A stretch of DNA of 64,000 bases from Corynebacterium tuberculostearicum (GCF_030503735.1 NZ_CP073096.1:372001-436000), one strand, 5' to 3'; positions 28,395 through 38,286 are shown, counted from the first letter of the stretch. Notes: generated by a model not told the origin, from the letters alone. A program made the numbers and translations.

Positions 28395-29935
28395 TGGCTG
28401 ATGCTGTAGCTCAACTCCTTCCGCTATTTCCAGCGGTCCCGCTGATTGCAGCGGCCTTCGCACTGCTGGCACCGTGGCGTGCTCTACGCGATTCCATCAT
28501 GCTTATCATCCCGGGTATTGGAATTTTCGCCGGCCTGGGCCTGCTCATCTACACCATGAACAATGGGGTAGTAGCCCATACTGTTGGCCTCTACCAAGGC
28601 AATGTGGGTATCCCGTTTGCTGCGGATGCCTTCTCCGCGTTGATGATCGTTACTACGATGATCGTCGCGTTTGGTGCCAACTGGTTTGCCATTGTGGGTG
28701 GGGAGACTAAGTCTCGCTACTATCCTTCGCTCACCCTGATTTTGATCACCGGTGTGTGCGGTGCATTGCTAACCGCTGACCTCTTTAACTTCTTCGTTTT
28801 TATTGAGGTCATGCTTCTGCCGTCCTACGGCCTTATCACCATGTCTGGTACGTGGTCGCGCTTGGCAGCCGGCCGTGCCTTCGTCTTGGTTAACCTTTTC
28901 GCCTCCACCTTGTTGGTTGTTGGCGTGGGTTATATCTATTCGGTTACCGGTGCGGTCAACCTAGGCGCACTGAAGGTCGCAGCGGCAGGCAATGGGCCGG
29001 TGACCGTGGCAGCAGGCTTGATCCTCATTGCGATTACCGCCAAGGCCGGCGTGTTCCCCGTGCAGTCGTGGCTGCCACGCACCTACCCAGGAACCTCCGC
29101 CGCAGTGATGGGCCTATTTTCCGGCTTGCACACCAAAGTGGCCGTCTACATGCTCTACCGCCTCTACGTGCAGCTATTCGATCTGGAACTGCGCTGGAAT
29201 CTGTTGATCATCGTCATCATGATTATCTCCATGATGATCGGTGCCTTCGGCGGCCTAGCGGAAAATTCCATCCGCCGCGTCCTCGGTTACCAGATGCTCA
29301 ACGGCATGCCTTTCATCTTGGTCATGCTTGCGTTTACCTCTGATGACCCACGTCGCGCACTGGCAGCTGGCATCATGTACACGATTCACCACATGGTGAC
29401 CGTTGGTTCGCTGATCTTGGCCTCTGGTGCCATTGAGGAGACCTACGGCACAGGCGTGCTCAGCAAGCTTTCCGGTCTCGCTCGCCGCGACCCCATCATC
29501 GCGTGGATTTTCGCTGCCGGTGCATTCTCCGTCGTGGGCTTCCCACCGTTCTCGGGAATGTGGGGCAAGTTGATGATTGTCTTCGAGATCGCCCGCGTGG
29601 GCGGTGCTTGGGCTTGGATTGCCATCGCGGCAATCATCATCGCTTCCTTCGCTGCCTTCTTGGCCATGCTGCGCGTGTGGCGCAAGGTCTTCTGGGGCAA
29701 GGGTCTGCCGGAGGACAAGGTCCCAGATGAATTGGTCATCCGCAAAAAGCTCATGGCCCCATCCGCGGCTCTCATCCTTGGCTCGCTGTGCATGTTCATC
29801 TTCTCCGGCATCGTCCTCGATGTTGTGGATGCCGCAGCGGAGCAGCTGCTGGACACTAACGCATATACTGAAACCGTCTTGGGAGATGAGCCGATTGCCG
29901 TTCCCAATATCGATGAAATCCAGGAGGGCCGTTAA
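28394..29935 (+). CDS. mrpD: Mrp antiporter subunit D
   Basis: NuoM/NuoN-like proton-translocating subunit. The 513-residue product has about fourteen membrane segments. It has the conserved glutamate in FFVFIEVMLLPSYGLI, the lysine-bearing segment AKAGVFPVQSWLPRTYPGTSAAVMGLFSG, and AYHMVTVG-type helix sequence (IMYTIHHMVTVGS). These residues form the antiporter channel in the family. It directly abuts mrpE. Confidence 0.95.
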   Translation: MADAVAQLLPLFPAVPLIAAAFALLAPWRALRDSIMLIIPGIGIFAGLGLLIYTMNNGVVAHTVGLYQGNVGIPFAADAFSALMIVTTMIVAFGANWFAIVGGETKSRYYPSLTLILITGVCGALLTADLFNFFVFIEVMLLPSYGLITMSGTWSRLAAGRAFVLVNLFASTLLVVGVGYIYSVTGAVNLGALKVAAAGNGPVTVAAGLILIAITAKAGVFPVQSWLPRTYPGTSAAVMGLFSGLHTKVAVYMLYRLYVQLFDLELRWNLLIIVIMIISMMIGAFGGLAENSIRRVLGYQMLNGMPFILVMLAFTSDDPRRALAAGIMYTIHHMVTVGSLILASGAIEETYGTGVLSKLSGLARRDPIIAWIFAAGAFSVVGFPPFSGMWGKLMIVFEIARVGGAWAWIAIAAIIIASFAAFLAMLRVWRKVFWGKGLPEDKVPDELVIRKKLMAPSAALILGSLCMFIFSGIVLDVVDAAAEQLLDTNAYTETVLGDEPIAVPNIDEIQEGR

Positions 29936-30469
29936 ATGAACGCAATTGTGTATGCATTGTGGCTCATCAAGGAGATTTTCGTAGCCGGCATTAGCTTGGC
30001 ACTGGCGGCCTTCAAACCGGATAACGAATACAATCCGGTTATTATTCGCTACCCCCTGCGCGTGACTAGCGCCTGGGAAATCTTCTGGTTTACGTCTTCC
30101 ATTACCGCAACCCCGGGCACGCTCTCGCTCGGTTTGCGTGAACCGCCCCGCCAAGGACTGCCGCGTATCGTGCTGGTACAGGCCGTCCAAGGATCCGACC
30201 CGGCGGGAATCGTGGCTGATCTGGCTGAGATGGAACAGCGCCTCGCCCCGCGAGTTAAGGACATCGATTATGGCGTGCCGGGCCAAGGGGAGACTACAGA
30301 ATTGGATGAGGCTTTCTACGAGTATCCGCTCGAGTCTGTGGGACGCTATATGCGCTCGCCTGACTTGGCGCGGGCGGAGGACACTCCGCTTTCAGAAAGC
30401 CAGGCGGACGTCGAAAAGCCAAAGCGCCGAGCCCGCAACGTACAACGCAGAAAGGAGACCGAGCGATGA
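29936..30469 (+). CDS. mrpE: Mrp antiporter subunit E
   Basis: Small membrane subunit needed for assembly of the Mrp complex. The 177-residue product has one or two N-terminal hydrophobic segments (YALWLIKEIFVAGISLALAAF). The MnhE domain follows (YNPVIIRYPLRVTSAWEIFWFTSSITATPGTLSL), and the last 40 residues are basic and hydrophilic. Its ATG immediately follows the mrpD stop, and GGAGGG lies just upstream. It overlaps mrpF by 4 bases. Confidence 0.92.
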   Translation: MNAIVYALWLIKEIFVAGISLALAAFKPDNEYNPVIIRYPLRVTSAWEIFWFTSSITATPGTLSLGLREPPRQGLPRIVLVQAVQGSDPAGIVADLAEMEQRLAPRVKDIDYGVPGQGETTELDEAFYEYPLESVGRYMRSPDLARAEDTPLSESQADVEKPKRRARNVQRRKETER

Positions 30470-30756
30470 TTGACTTTGCCACATTGTCCCCATTCGGCTG
30501 GGTCGTATTTGTATGCGTATTCATCATTGGCATCGCCACGTGGTGTGGCGTGCTGCTAGCGCTTCGTACGCGCGATGAGCTCACCCGCGCCATTACCTCG
30601 GATATAGTTTTCTACGGCATGATCTGCATGTATTTAGCGTGGTCGATGACCAATAACGCCCCGATGGCGTATTACATTGCACTCCTTGGTGCCATTGCCG
30701 CCGGTGTGCTACCGACGCTATCGATGGCCCGCATTATTTCGAAGGGCAGGCGATAA
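30466..30756 (+). CDS. mrpF: Mrp antiporter subunit F
   Basis: The 96-residue product has three membrane segments (about 10-32, 42-62, 66-86) and the motif LRTRDELTRAITSDIVFYGMI, which places it in the MnhF/PhaF family. It overlaps mrpE by 4 bases (ATGA) and is followed by mrpG after 3 bases. It acts only as part of the complex. Confidence 0.92.
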   Translation: MIDFATLSPFGWVVFVCVFIIGIATWCGVLLALRTRDELTRAITSDIVFYGMICMYLAWSMTNNAPMAYYIALLGAIAAGVLPTLSMARIISKGRR

Positions 30757-30759
30757 ACT

Positions 30760-31128
30760 ATGGCCATTTCTGAAATTATCGCCTCGGTCCTGCTTATCAT
30801 CGCTACCCTCTTGGTGGTCGCTACGGTGGTCTCCCTCTGGCGCGCGCCGGATGCCTTGACCCGTGCTAACTTGCTGGGCCCCACTGTGGGACTTGCGGTA
30901 CCGCTGATTATCGTGGCTAAGTTAGTCGTGGACTTTGGCCGCGATGGCTTTTCCCTGTGGCTGCTCATCCAGGCACTGATCGCCTGCTTCGGCGTATGGA
31001 TCATCGGCTCGGTAGGGTCCTTTTATCTGGGCCGTTCCATCTACGGCGTAACCGTCACCGACGTCAAACACGCCAAACACAACAATAGGGAAATTCAGAC
31101 CGTGCACGCAGAGGAAGACGATATCTAG
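30760..31128 (+). CDS. mrpG: Mrp antiporter subunit G
   Basis: Last subunit of the operon, 122 residues, with three membrane segments. The MnhG motif appears as WRAPDALTRANLLGPTVGLAVPLIIVAKL. The hydrophilic C-terminus ends NREIQTVHAEEDDI. No strong terminator follows; glnB begins 230 bases downstream with its own promoter. Confidence 0.92.
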   Translation: MAISEIIASVLLIIATLLVVATVVSLWRAPDALTRANLLGPTVGLAVPLIIVAKLVVDFGRDGFSLWLLIQALIACFGVWIIGSVGSFYLGRSIYGVTVTDVKHAKHNNREIQTVHAEEDDI

Positions 31129-31271
31129 TCCTCTCCAGCCCCTTCTGGTGGCGAGCCGTTTCTGTTCCTGCGCGTGGCTGCGGGGAAGACAGAACAGCTC
31201 GCCGCTTTTCTGGTTGCACAGGAGGTCTTCTGAACCCACCAGCGCTCTGAATACGCAATGTGGAAAAAGTT

Positions 31272-31301
31272 GCACAGCAATTGCTGTGCTCGGGCTAGAA
31301 T
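31272..31301 (+). promoter_or_regulatory. glnB promoter with perfect 18-bp palindrome
   Basis: GCACAGCAATTGCTGTGC at 31272-31289 is its own reverse complement. It lies directly upstream of a good -10, TAGAAT at 31296-31301, so it covers the -35 zone. A factor bound here would block or tune glnB transcription. No AmtR-type CTAT-N6-ATAG box is visible in the gap. Confidence 0.6.
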
Positions 31302-31346
31302 GGGTGCACGTTATTCGGTGCCTGTAGACCCGCCCCGAAGAGTTAG

Positions 31347-31697
<351 letters not shown>

Positions 31698-31703
31698 GCC
31701 CGC

Positions 31704-33827
31704 ATGCATACCGCCGCACAGATTCGCGCCGAGGCCCATGCCTCGGCGCTTCGTGTATTGCGCAGTCTCGAGCTTCCACCGGGAACAGCGCTCGCTGCCA
31801 CTGGATCCTTTGCGCGCAATGAGATGACTCCGCACTCGGATATTGATGTCATCCTCATCTATCCGGAAGGTTACGAGCCAGACCCGGCTTTGGTGGAGCA
31901 GCTGTGGTACCCCGTGTGGGATGCCAAGTACCGCCTGGATTATGCCCTACGCACCCCGCAAGAGTGCGGGGCGATTGCCGCCGAAGATGCCTCTGCCGGC
32001 TTTGCCCAGTTGGATTTGGCCTTTGTAGCAGGGCGCAAGGTTCTGGTGGATGAGGCGCGGGCGCAATTGCTCGCAGCGTGGCGGCGCCAGCTGCAGCGCG
32101 GCTTTGATGATTTCTTGGATACCGCGATTACTCGGTGGAAGCGTTCGGGCGATGTGGCAGCGATGACGAACCCGGACTTGAAAAATGGGCGCGGGGGATT
32201 GCGCGATATTCAGCTCTTGCGCGCGATGGCTTTGGGCAACCTGTGCGACTTTCCAGATTTGGACGTTGAGCAGCGGCTGCTTCTCGACGCCCGCACGCTC
32301 CTGCATGTCACAGCCCGGCGCCACCGGGATATCTTGGATCCCGAGTTCGCCGCGGATGTAGCTGCGGACCTGGGGTTTGAAAGCCGTTATGCCTTGACAG
32401 CGGCTTTGGTCAGCGCCGCGGCCACGGTCAATAAGGCGGTGGAGCGCGGCCTTGCTACCGCCCGTGGGGTGCTAGGCCGTAATGCTTCAGTGACCGGCCG
32501 GGGCCGGCGCCGCCCGCTCGATGTGGACGTGGTGTCCGAGGGCGGCAACATTTTCCTTTCCCGCAATCCAAATGTAGAGGACCCGTGGCTGCTCACCCGC
32601 GTGGCGGCTGCCGCGGCACGCACGGGATATATTATCGCCGAGATCACGTGGCACCAGCTCCAAGGCCTGCCCGAGCTGCCGCTACGCTGGCCGCGGGCAG
32701 CGGTGGATGATTTCTTCGCTATTTTGTCTTCGCCGCGATGCACGCCGCGCGTCATACAGGACTTGGACCGCTATGGCCTATGGGAACGCTTAGTCCCAGA
32801 ATGGGGGCATGTGCGCGGCTTGTTGCCGCGCGAGCGCAGCCACGTCAATGCGGTGGACCATCATCTCATCGCAACGGTAACGCGGTGCGCGCAGATGCGT
32901 ACTTCGGTGGCTCGTCCTGACTTATTGCTGCTGGCCGCACTTTACCATGACATAGGCAAGGGCTACGGGCGCCCTCATGCCCAAGTAGGTGCGGAGATGA
33001 TTACCCGCCAGGCAGCCCGTATGCGGTTGAGCGTCGCCGATAGGTCGCGCGCCCAAACCTTAGTGGCAGAACATACCACCTTGGCGCGGTTAGCGGCGAC
33101 GATGGACCCGGCTTCCGATGCCGCTCGCGATGCCCTCTTGGCTGCCGCGCATTATGACCAGCTGACTATATCCCTGTTAGCGGTGTTGGCTGAGGCTGAT
33201 GCCCAATCGACCGGGCCTGGCGTGTGGACACCGCGAGTGGAGCAAGCACAGAAGCTGATCGTCGCGCGGGCACTTGAGGCGCTCAAACCACGTGTTCTCG
33301 ACCGCCCGGCTGTGCACGTACCGCTATCTAGCGAAGGCGTTGCGCTCAAAGTGGATTGGGAAGACCAAGAAGTCAGCGTGTCGTGGTGCGGTACCTCTCA
33401 AGGAGAGCTAAAGCGCATCTTCGCCTTGCTATCGGCGCTGGGGTGGACCATCGTGCGGGCGAATATCGTTCGGGAGGAGGACGGTGTCTATAAGGCGGAG
33501 TTTTTCATCCGCACTGTGCAGCAGACCTTGAAAGAGGCGGCGCAGGAGATACGGTTTATCCAGTCTTATAACTCCCGCACTTATACGGAGCTGCCGGCCA
33601 TTGCGGGGGAGGTAACCACCGCAGCTTTTGATGTGGGCGGCATCTTGGTTATTCGTACCGTCGAGCGTATCGGCGCTTTAGGGCACTTGGTAGAGGCATT
33701 GCCGGACTTTGTATGGCTGCGCCATGAGATTTTGGGCGCGACGATGATCGTTAATGTTTATCTCGCCGGACAGGTTTCCCGCGCTACGGTGGTGGGGAAT
33801 GTGACCAGGGCCCTGGCTAGGGACTAA
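31704..33827 (+). CDS. glnD: PII nucleotidyltransferase / removing enzyme
   Basis: Modifies and demodifies Tyr51 of PII; in C. glutamicum the enzyme adenylylates rather than uridylylates. The 707-residue product has the nucleotidyltransferase motif ATGSFARNEMTPHSDIDVI near 34-52. The GlnE/GlnD helical region (DLKNGRGGLRDIQLLRAM) and an HD phosphohydrolase domain with LYHDIGKGYGRPHAQ near 415 follow. The C-terminus has one clear ACT domain (GWTIVRANIVREEDGVYKAEFFIRT) and a weaker second one. It is shorter than enterobacterial GlnD, as usual in actinobacteria. Confidence 0.94.
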   Translation: MHTAAQIRAEAHASALRVLRSLELPPGTALAATGSFARNEMTPHSDIDVILIYPEGYEPDPALVEQLWYPVWDAKYRLDYALRTPQECGAIAAEDASAGFAQLDLAFVAGRKVLVDEARAQLLAAWRRQLQRGFDDFLDTAITRWKRSGDVAAMTNPDLKNGRGGLRDIQLLRAMALGNLCDFPDLDVEQRLLLDARTLLHVTARRHRDILDPEFAADVAADLGFESRYALTAALVSAAATVNKAVERGLATARGVLGRNASVTGRGRRRPLDVDVVSEGGNIFLSRNPNVEDPWLLTRVAAAAARTGYIIAEITWHQLQGLPELPLRWPRAAVDDFFAILSSPRCTPRVIQDLDRYGLWERLVPEWGHVRGLLPRERSHVNAVDHHLIATVTRCAQMRTSVARPDLLLLAALYHDIGKGYGRPHAQVGAEMITRQAARMRLSVADRSRAQTLVAEHTTLARLAATMDPASDAARDALLAAAHYDQLTISLLAVLAEADAQSTGPGVWTPRVEQAQKLIVARALEALKPRVLDRPAVHVPLSSEGVALKVDWEDQEVSVSWCGTSQGELKRIFALLSALGWTIVRANIVREEDGVYKAEFFIRTVQQTLKEAAQEIRFIQSYNSRTYTELPAIAGEVTTAAFDVGGILVIRTVERIGALGHLVEALPDFVWLRHEILGATMIVNVYLAGQVSRATVVGNVTRALARD

Positions 33828-33843
33828 GATTGAATAGTTGAAC

Positions 33844-33859
33844 TTTAGATCGATCTAAA
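33844..33859. promoter_or_regulatory. Perfect 16-bp palindrome upstream of ffh
   Basis: TTTAGATCGATCTAAA is its own reverse complement. It ends 19 bases before the ffh GTG and overlaps the region where the ffh promoter is expected. With no loop and no T-tract it fits a protein-binding site better than a hairpin. Confidence 0.5.
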
Positions 33860-33878
33860 TTAAGGGAGCGCATCCGTA

Positions 33879-35531
33879 GTGTTTGACTCACTATCAGACC
33901 GCCTACAGTCAGCCCTGGCGGGCCTGCGCGGTAAGGGCAAACTGACCGAGGCTGATATCAACGCCACCGCCCGCGAGATCCGCCTCGCGCTGCTGGAAGC
34001 TGACGTGTCTTTGACCGTCGTCCGTGGCTTTATCAAGCGCATTAAGGAACGCGCCCGCGGCGCGGAAGTCTCCGAGGCGCTCAACCCAGCCCAGCAGGTA
34101 GTCAAGATCGTCAATGAGGAGCTCATTGAGATTCTCGGTGGCGAAACCCGCCGCTTGAACCTGGCGAAGAACCCGCCGACGGTGATTATGCTCGCCGGCC
34201 TGCAGGGCGCGGGTAAGACCACGTTGGCCGGTAAATTGGCCAAGCACCTGGCCAAGCAGGGCCATACCCCGATGCTGGTGGCCTGTGACTTGCAGCGCCC
34301 GGGTGCGGTGCAGCAGTTGCAGATCGTCGGTGAGCGCGCTGAGGTACCGACTTTCGCACCAGACCCGGGAACCTCCCTGGACTCCAACGAGCATGAAATG
34401 GGTACCTCGCACGGGGACCCAGTGGACGTCGCCAAGCGGGGCATAGCTGAGGCCAAGCAGAAGCAACACGATGTAGTCATCATCGATACCGCCGGCCGCC
34501 TAGGTATCGATGAGACGCTGATGACGCAGGCGCGCAATATCCGCGATGCCGTCAATCCGGATGAAGTCCTCTTCGTCATCGACTCCATGATTGGTCAGGA
34601 CGCCGTACAAACGGCCGAGGCTTTCCGCGATGGTGTGGACTTTACTGGCGTTGTTCTTACCAAGCTGGACGGCGATGCCCGCGGTGGTGCAGCACTGTCT
34701 ATCCGTGAGGTCACCGGCAAACCCATCATGTTTGCTTCTACCGGTGAGAAGCTCGATGATTTCGATGTCTTCCACCCGGAGCGCATGTCCAGCCGCATTC
34801 TGGGTATGGGTGATTTGCTCTCCCTTATCGAGCAGGCTGAAGCAACCCTGGACCACCAGAAAGCCGAAGAGGCAGCCTCTAAGCTGGGCTCTGGCGAGCT
34901 GACGCTAAATGACTTCCTTGAGCAGATGCTGATGATCCGCAAGATGGGTCCCATCGGCAATCTGCTGAAGATGATGCCCGGCGGCAAGCAGATGAATGAA
35001 ATGGCCGCCATGGTGGATGAAAAGCAGCTGGACCGCATCCAGGCGATCATTCGCGGTATGACTCCGCAAGAGCGCGAGAATCCGAAGATCCTCAATGCTT
35101 CGCGCCGCAAGCGCATTGCCAATGGTTCTGGCGTGAGCGTCTCTGAAGTTAATCAGCTCATTGAGCGCTTTAATCAGGCAAAGAAGATGATGTCCAAGAT
35201 GGCCGGCCAATTCGGCATGGGCGGCATGGGTGGCCGCTCCGCTACCAAGAAGAAGCCTAAGGGCCGCAAGGGCAAGAACGGCAAGCGCAAGAAGGGCAAG
35301 GGTGGAGGTGGCAACCGCGGCCCGAAGATCCCGGGCGGTATGCCGGGCATGGGCGGAATGCCTGGCATGCCCGGTGGCGGCGGCATGCCGTCCATGGAGG
35401 AGCTGCAAAAGCTCCAGCAGCAAATGGGCGGCGGCGGTGGCATGCCAAGTATGCCCGGCATGCCAAAGATGCCGAAGGGAATGGAAAATATCGACCTCGA
35501 CAACCTGGACTTTGGCAAGGGCACAAAGTAG
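33879..35531 (+). CDS. ffh: Signal recognition particle protein Ffh
   Basis: SRP54 GTPase that binds signal sequences and delivers ribosomes to FtsY. The GTG start gives 550 residues. N domain, then G domain with GLQGAGKTTLAGKLA near 108, DTAGRLG near 205 and TKLDGDARGGAAL near 263. The M domain from about 310 holds the RNA-binding SGVSVSEVNQLIERF. The last 90 residues are an unusually Met/Gly/Lys-rich tail (GGMPGMGGMPGMPGGGGMP). AGGGAG lies upstream of the start. A very strong terminator follows. Confidence 0.97.
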   Translation: MFDSLSDRLQSALAGLRGKGKLTEADINATAREIRLALLEADVSLTVVRGFIKRIKERARGAEVSEALNPAQQVVKIVNEELIEILGGETRRLNLAKNPPTVIMLAGLQGAGKTTLAGKLAKHLAKQGHTPMLVACDLQRPGAVQQLQIVGERAEVPTFAPDPGTSLDSNEHEMGTSHGDPVDVAKRGIAEAKQKQHDVVIIDTAGRLGIDETLMTQARNIRDAVNPDEVLFVIDSMIGQDAVQTAEAFRDGVDFTGVVLTKLDGDARGGAALSIREVTGKPIMFASTGEKLDDFDVFHPERMSSRILGMGDLLSLIEQAEATLDHQKAEEAASKLGSGELTLNDFLEQMLMIRKMGPIGNLLKMMPGGKQMNEMAAMVDEKQLDRIQAIIRGMTPQERENPKILNASRRKRIANGSGVSVSEVNQLIERFNQAKKMMSKMAGQFGMGGMGGRSATKKKPKGRKGKNGKRKKGKGGGGNRGPKIPGGMPGMGGMPGMPGGGGMPSMEELQKLQQQMGGGGGMPSMPGMPKMPKGMENIDLDNLDFGKGTK

Positions 35532-35559
35532 TCTTTCTAGCCCGTAGTCAGAGCAAAGA

Positions 35560-35597
35560 GGGCTTCCGCATTCGCGCGGAAGCCCCCTTTTTTTTGA
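35560..35597 (+). terminator. Terminator of ffh
   Basis: GGGCTTCCGC (35560-35569) pairs perfectly with GCGGAAGCCC (35576-35585) and is followed by CC and a run of eight T. Confidence 0.92.
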
Positions 35598-35666
35598 GCT
35601 TGCGTTTGTCGACGCCCCCCCTTAAGCCGACTTCGCGAAAGCGGAGCCGGTCTTGGAGCCTAGAGG

Positions 35667-37934
35667 CTAGACTGCCTCATCTTGGCCAGCGTTGGGATAG
35701 GGGACCGGATTGGCGCGCTGTTTGCCGGCATCGGTAGGCGCCGCAGGAGCCTTCTCCACGGCTCCAGCAGCTTGCTCCGGTGGGATATCAGGAGCTTCCT
35801 GTTGAACTGTTTCGCCGTTGAGGAAAGGCTTTAGGGCCTCGCGAATCATCGGGATAGCTGAATCTGCAAAAGCATTAGTGATGTGGTGCATGTCGCGGTA
35901 GACCATTGTATTGCCGATGATGACCGGGCAGTCACCGTTGGCATCGCAGAACCACGGAGCGGTGTCTACTGAGAGCATGTTTTGGTATTTCGATAGCACT
36001 ACCGCACCCGGATCGTAGGGCTGGTAGACCTGCTCGAAGCGCATGCCACACCCATAGGCGTCTTCGGTAGCGACGTAGCACTCATCAAACTCGCGCGGGC
36101 GTCCTTCCTCATCGAAGCCCCAGGGGTTATCGCGGAAGCCCAAGAAGGGGATATCCCGCTTGGTCAGTTCATCCCAGAATTCCTGGTAGCCGGCCGGCAC
36201 AGCATCAGGGCCGGTTCCATTCTCATTTTGAGGACGCGTGGTATTGGAAATTACCAAGGCTGGGTCTGCTTCTTCGATGCGGTCCATTACCAGTTTGCCC
36301 CATTCGGCGCATTCCGGCGCCACAGTGACGTCATCGCCTAGCTCAATAGGGCAGCCCTGGCGTAGCAGCGGAACCAACTTAAAGCCCATCTCCTTGCCCA
36401 AGCGGTCAAGGGCGGAAGAGTACTGCTCCGCGTGGGAGCCGCCGACCAAATATACCTCTTTGTCCGAGTTCATATCACCGAATATGCACGGGGTCTTCCC
36501 GTCCTTACGGGTCTCGAAGAAGAAGTCAGCAGGCTGGCTATCCGGAACGAAGCACCAGTTGGTTGCTACTGGTGGCTGGATGCCGCCGGCCAGAATCGGA
36601 TCGGGTTTAATCTCCACGTCATCCGGCGGGGTGATGTCATTGATGAACGTGGTAGCGCCGGGGTAGAGGGCGGGATCCAAAAGCTCGGCGTCCGCATCGT
36701 CGAGGGTACGCATCCACAGTGGCTGGATTGCCAGTAAGCCGACGACGGACACCGCGACCAGTACGCCGCCGACACCGCGAGCGGCACCGGCTGGCTTCTT
36801 TAGAGTGGAAAGTCCCTTGCGTACTGGCAAGTCCTCGGCGGTAGGGCGCTTGCGATGCTGGCGCAGCGGCCGTTCCAAGAAGCGATGGGTAAGGTCCGCC
36901 AACAAAAGTGAGATGACGATGATGATAACGCCCAGCCACCACGAAGGGGTTTCTTGGCCCAAGTAAGAGGTGGACAGGATGAGCAGCGGCCAGTGCCAGA
37001 GGTAGAGAGGATAGGCTACATCGCCCAACCAACGAGCTTGCTTGGACGCCAAAGCCTTGGAAATCTTGCCACCGCCGCCCAAGATAATGAGTACAGCGCC
37101 TCCCAGCGGCAACAGGGACAGTGGACCAGGATATGCGGTGGTATCTGCGATAATGGCACCGGTGAAAACCAGCATCAGCAGGCCAAGACCGGTAAAGAGG
37201 TCATAGAACCGAGGCGGGATCTTCCACGAAGAACCGTAAATAGCTAGTACCGCTCCTAGGGTCAGCTCCCAAGCACGCGACCACGTGGAGTAATAGTTCT
37301 CTGGGGTGCCGTAAAGACCGTGGCGCGAAGCGTAGGCAAAAGAGACGATGGTGACCACGATGAGGATGGGGCCAGCAATCTGATTCACAGTGGGGAAGCT
37401 GCGCTTGCCAAGTCGCTTCTGCTTGGGCCGGAGTTTCATGATGGCAGCCAAGGTGAGAGCGAAAGCGATGCCCATGATGTAGAACTGGCCCTGCACGGCC
37501 ATGGACCACATGTGCTGTAGTGGGGAAGTATCGGCAGCAGCGGCGGTGTAGTCCGCGTTTTGTTCTGCCAGCTCCCAGTTCTGGTAATACAGCATGGTCG
37601 CTGTGATCTGCTGGGTTAGCTCCGTGCGCATGAGCTGTGGTGTAAAAATGCGCACCAAGAGGTAGGTTACGCCGATGACCAAAACCAAGCTCGGAACCAA
37701 GCGGCGCAATGTACGCCAAATAGGCCACCACGGATTGAGCGAGGCGTTGGGCTTGCTGGCATAGCGCAATTGTGAGCCCAAAAAGAAGTAGCCGGACAAC
37801 AGCAGGAAGACGTCCACGCCGCCGGATACACGTCCGACGAATACGTGGTAGATAACTACTAGGCCAATTGCAATACCGCGGAGCCCGTCAAGGTCATAGC
37901 GGTACCGGAAATTTCGCGGTGATTCTTTAGTCAT
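35667..37934 (-). CDS. Membrane acyltransferase (acyltransferase-3 family) with C-terminal SGNH domain
   Basis: O-acyltransferase of the OafA/YrhL type, expected to acylate a cell-envelope glycan or lipid on the outer face of the membrane. The 755-residue product starts RYDLDGLRGIAIGLVVIYHVFVGRVSGGVDVFLLLSGYFF, with the conserved His in YHVFVGR. About ten membrane segments reach to residue 365 and an eleventh lies near 395. An extracellular SGNH-like domain follows: VYLVGGSHAEQYSSAL holds the nucleophile Ser region and YRDMHHITNAFADS the Asp/His end. The C-terminal tail is Ala/Pro-rich. The substrate is unknown; arabinogalactan, mycolate or lipoglycan are candidates. It stands alone between ffh and rpsP. 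Confidence 0.88.
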   Translation of the reverse strand: MTKESPRNFRYRYDLDGLRGIAIGLVVIYHVFVGRVSGGVDVFLLLSGYFFLGSQLRYASKPNASLNPWWPIWRTLRRLVPSLVLVIGVTYLLVRIFTPQLMRTELTQQITATMLYYQNWELAEQNADYTAAAADTSPLQHMWSMAVQGQFYIMGIAFALTLAAIMKLRPKQKRLGKRSFPTVNQIAGPILIVVTIVSFAYASRHGLYGTPENYYSTWSRAWELTLGAVLAIYGSSWKIPPRFYDLFTGLGLLMLVFTGAIIADTTAYPGPLSLLPLGGAVLIILGGGGKISKALASKQARWLGDVAYPLYLWHWPLLILSTSYLGQETPSWWLGVIIIVISLLLADLTHRFLERPLRQHRKRPTAEDLPVRKGLSTLKKPAGAARGVGGVLVAVSVVGLLAIQPLWMRTLDDADAELLDPALYPGATTFINDITPPDDVEIKPDPILAGGIQPPVATNWCFVPDSQPADFFFETRKDGKTPCIFGDMNSDKEVYLVGGSHAEQYSSALDRLGKEMGFKLVPLLRQGCPIELGDDVTVAPECAEWGKLVMDRIEEADPALVISNTTRPQNENGTGPDAVPAGYQEFWDELTKRDIPFLGFRDNPWGFDEEGRPREFDECYVATEDAYGCGMRFEQVYQPYDPGAVVLSKYQNMLSVDTAPWFCDANGDCPVIIGNTMVYRDMHHITNAFADSAIPMIREALKPFLNGETVQQEAPDIPPEQAAGAVEKAPAAPTDAGKQRANPVPYPNAGQDEAV

Positions 37935-38286
37935 AAACTGTCTTTTCGTGCGCCGTTTCTAATGGGTGGGGCAGAAGGCGCGCCATATATATGAAACCAA
38001 GTGTCTATATTCGGCCCTTAAGGGTACTCTGCTTTTTTATCGTTGGCATAACGAACCAGCGTGCGTGGCATAGTAGTTTTTGGATTCGCTGTTCTTCGCG
38101 CTAAAATACTTCAAGTTATCTTCTCGGTTGTGCTGAGCTAGATGAACTACAGAACGTAATATTCTGCGTAGCACCGTTCCCGTCTACGGTCGGCCGGTAT
38201 GTCACGCGCAGATAAAATCCAAGGGTTGAACCGGCGCACTATGTAGTGCGCGTCCGAACTGCCCAGTGACTAGAAAAGGAGCCATC
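37935..38286. other. Intergenic region upstream of rpsP
   Basis: 352 bases between divergent genes with no gene I can support. It contains CCCTTAAGGG followed by a T-run near 38018-38038, the rpsP -10 candidate TAAAAT at 38213-38218, and the hairpin at 38234-38251. The stretch 37990-38160 is AT-rich and otherwise featureless to me. Confidence 0.6.
38213..38251 (+). promoter_or_regulatory. rpsP -10 and leader hairpin
   Basis: TAAAAT at 38213-38218 is a probable -10. Downstream, GCGCACTA (38234-38241) and TAGTGCGC (38244-38251) form perfect arms around TG. The hairpin would lie in the 5' leader, 35 bases before the start codon. Confidence 0.45.
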
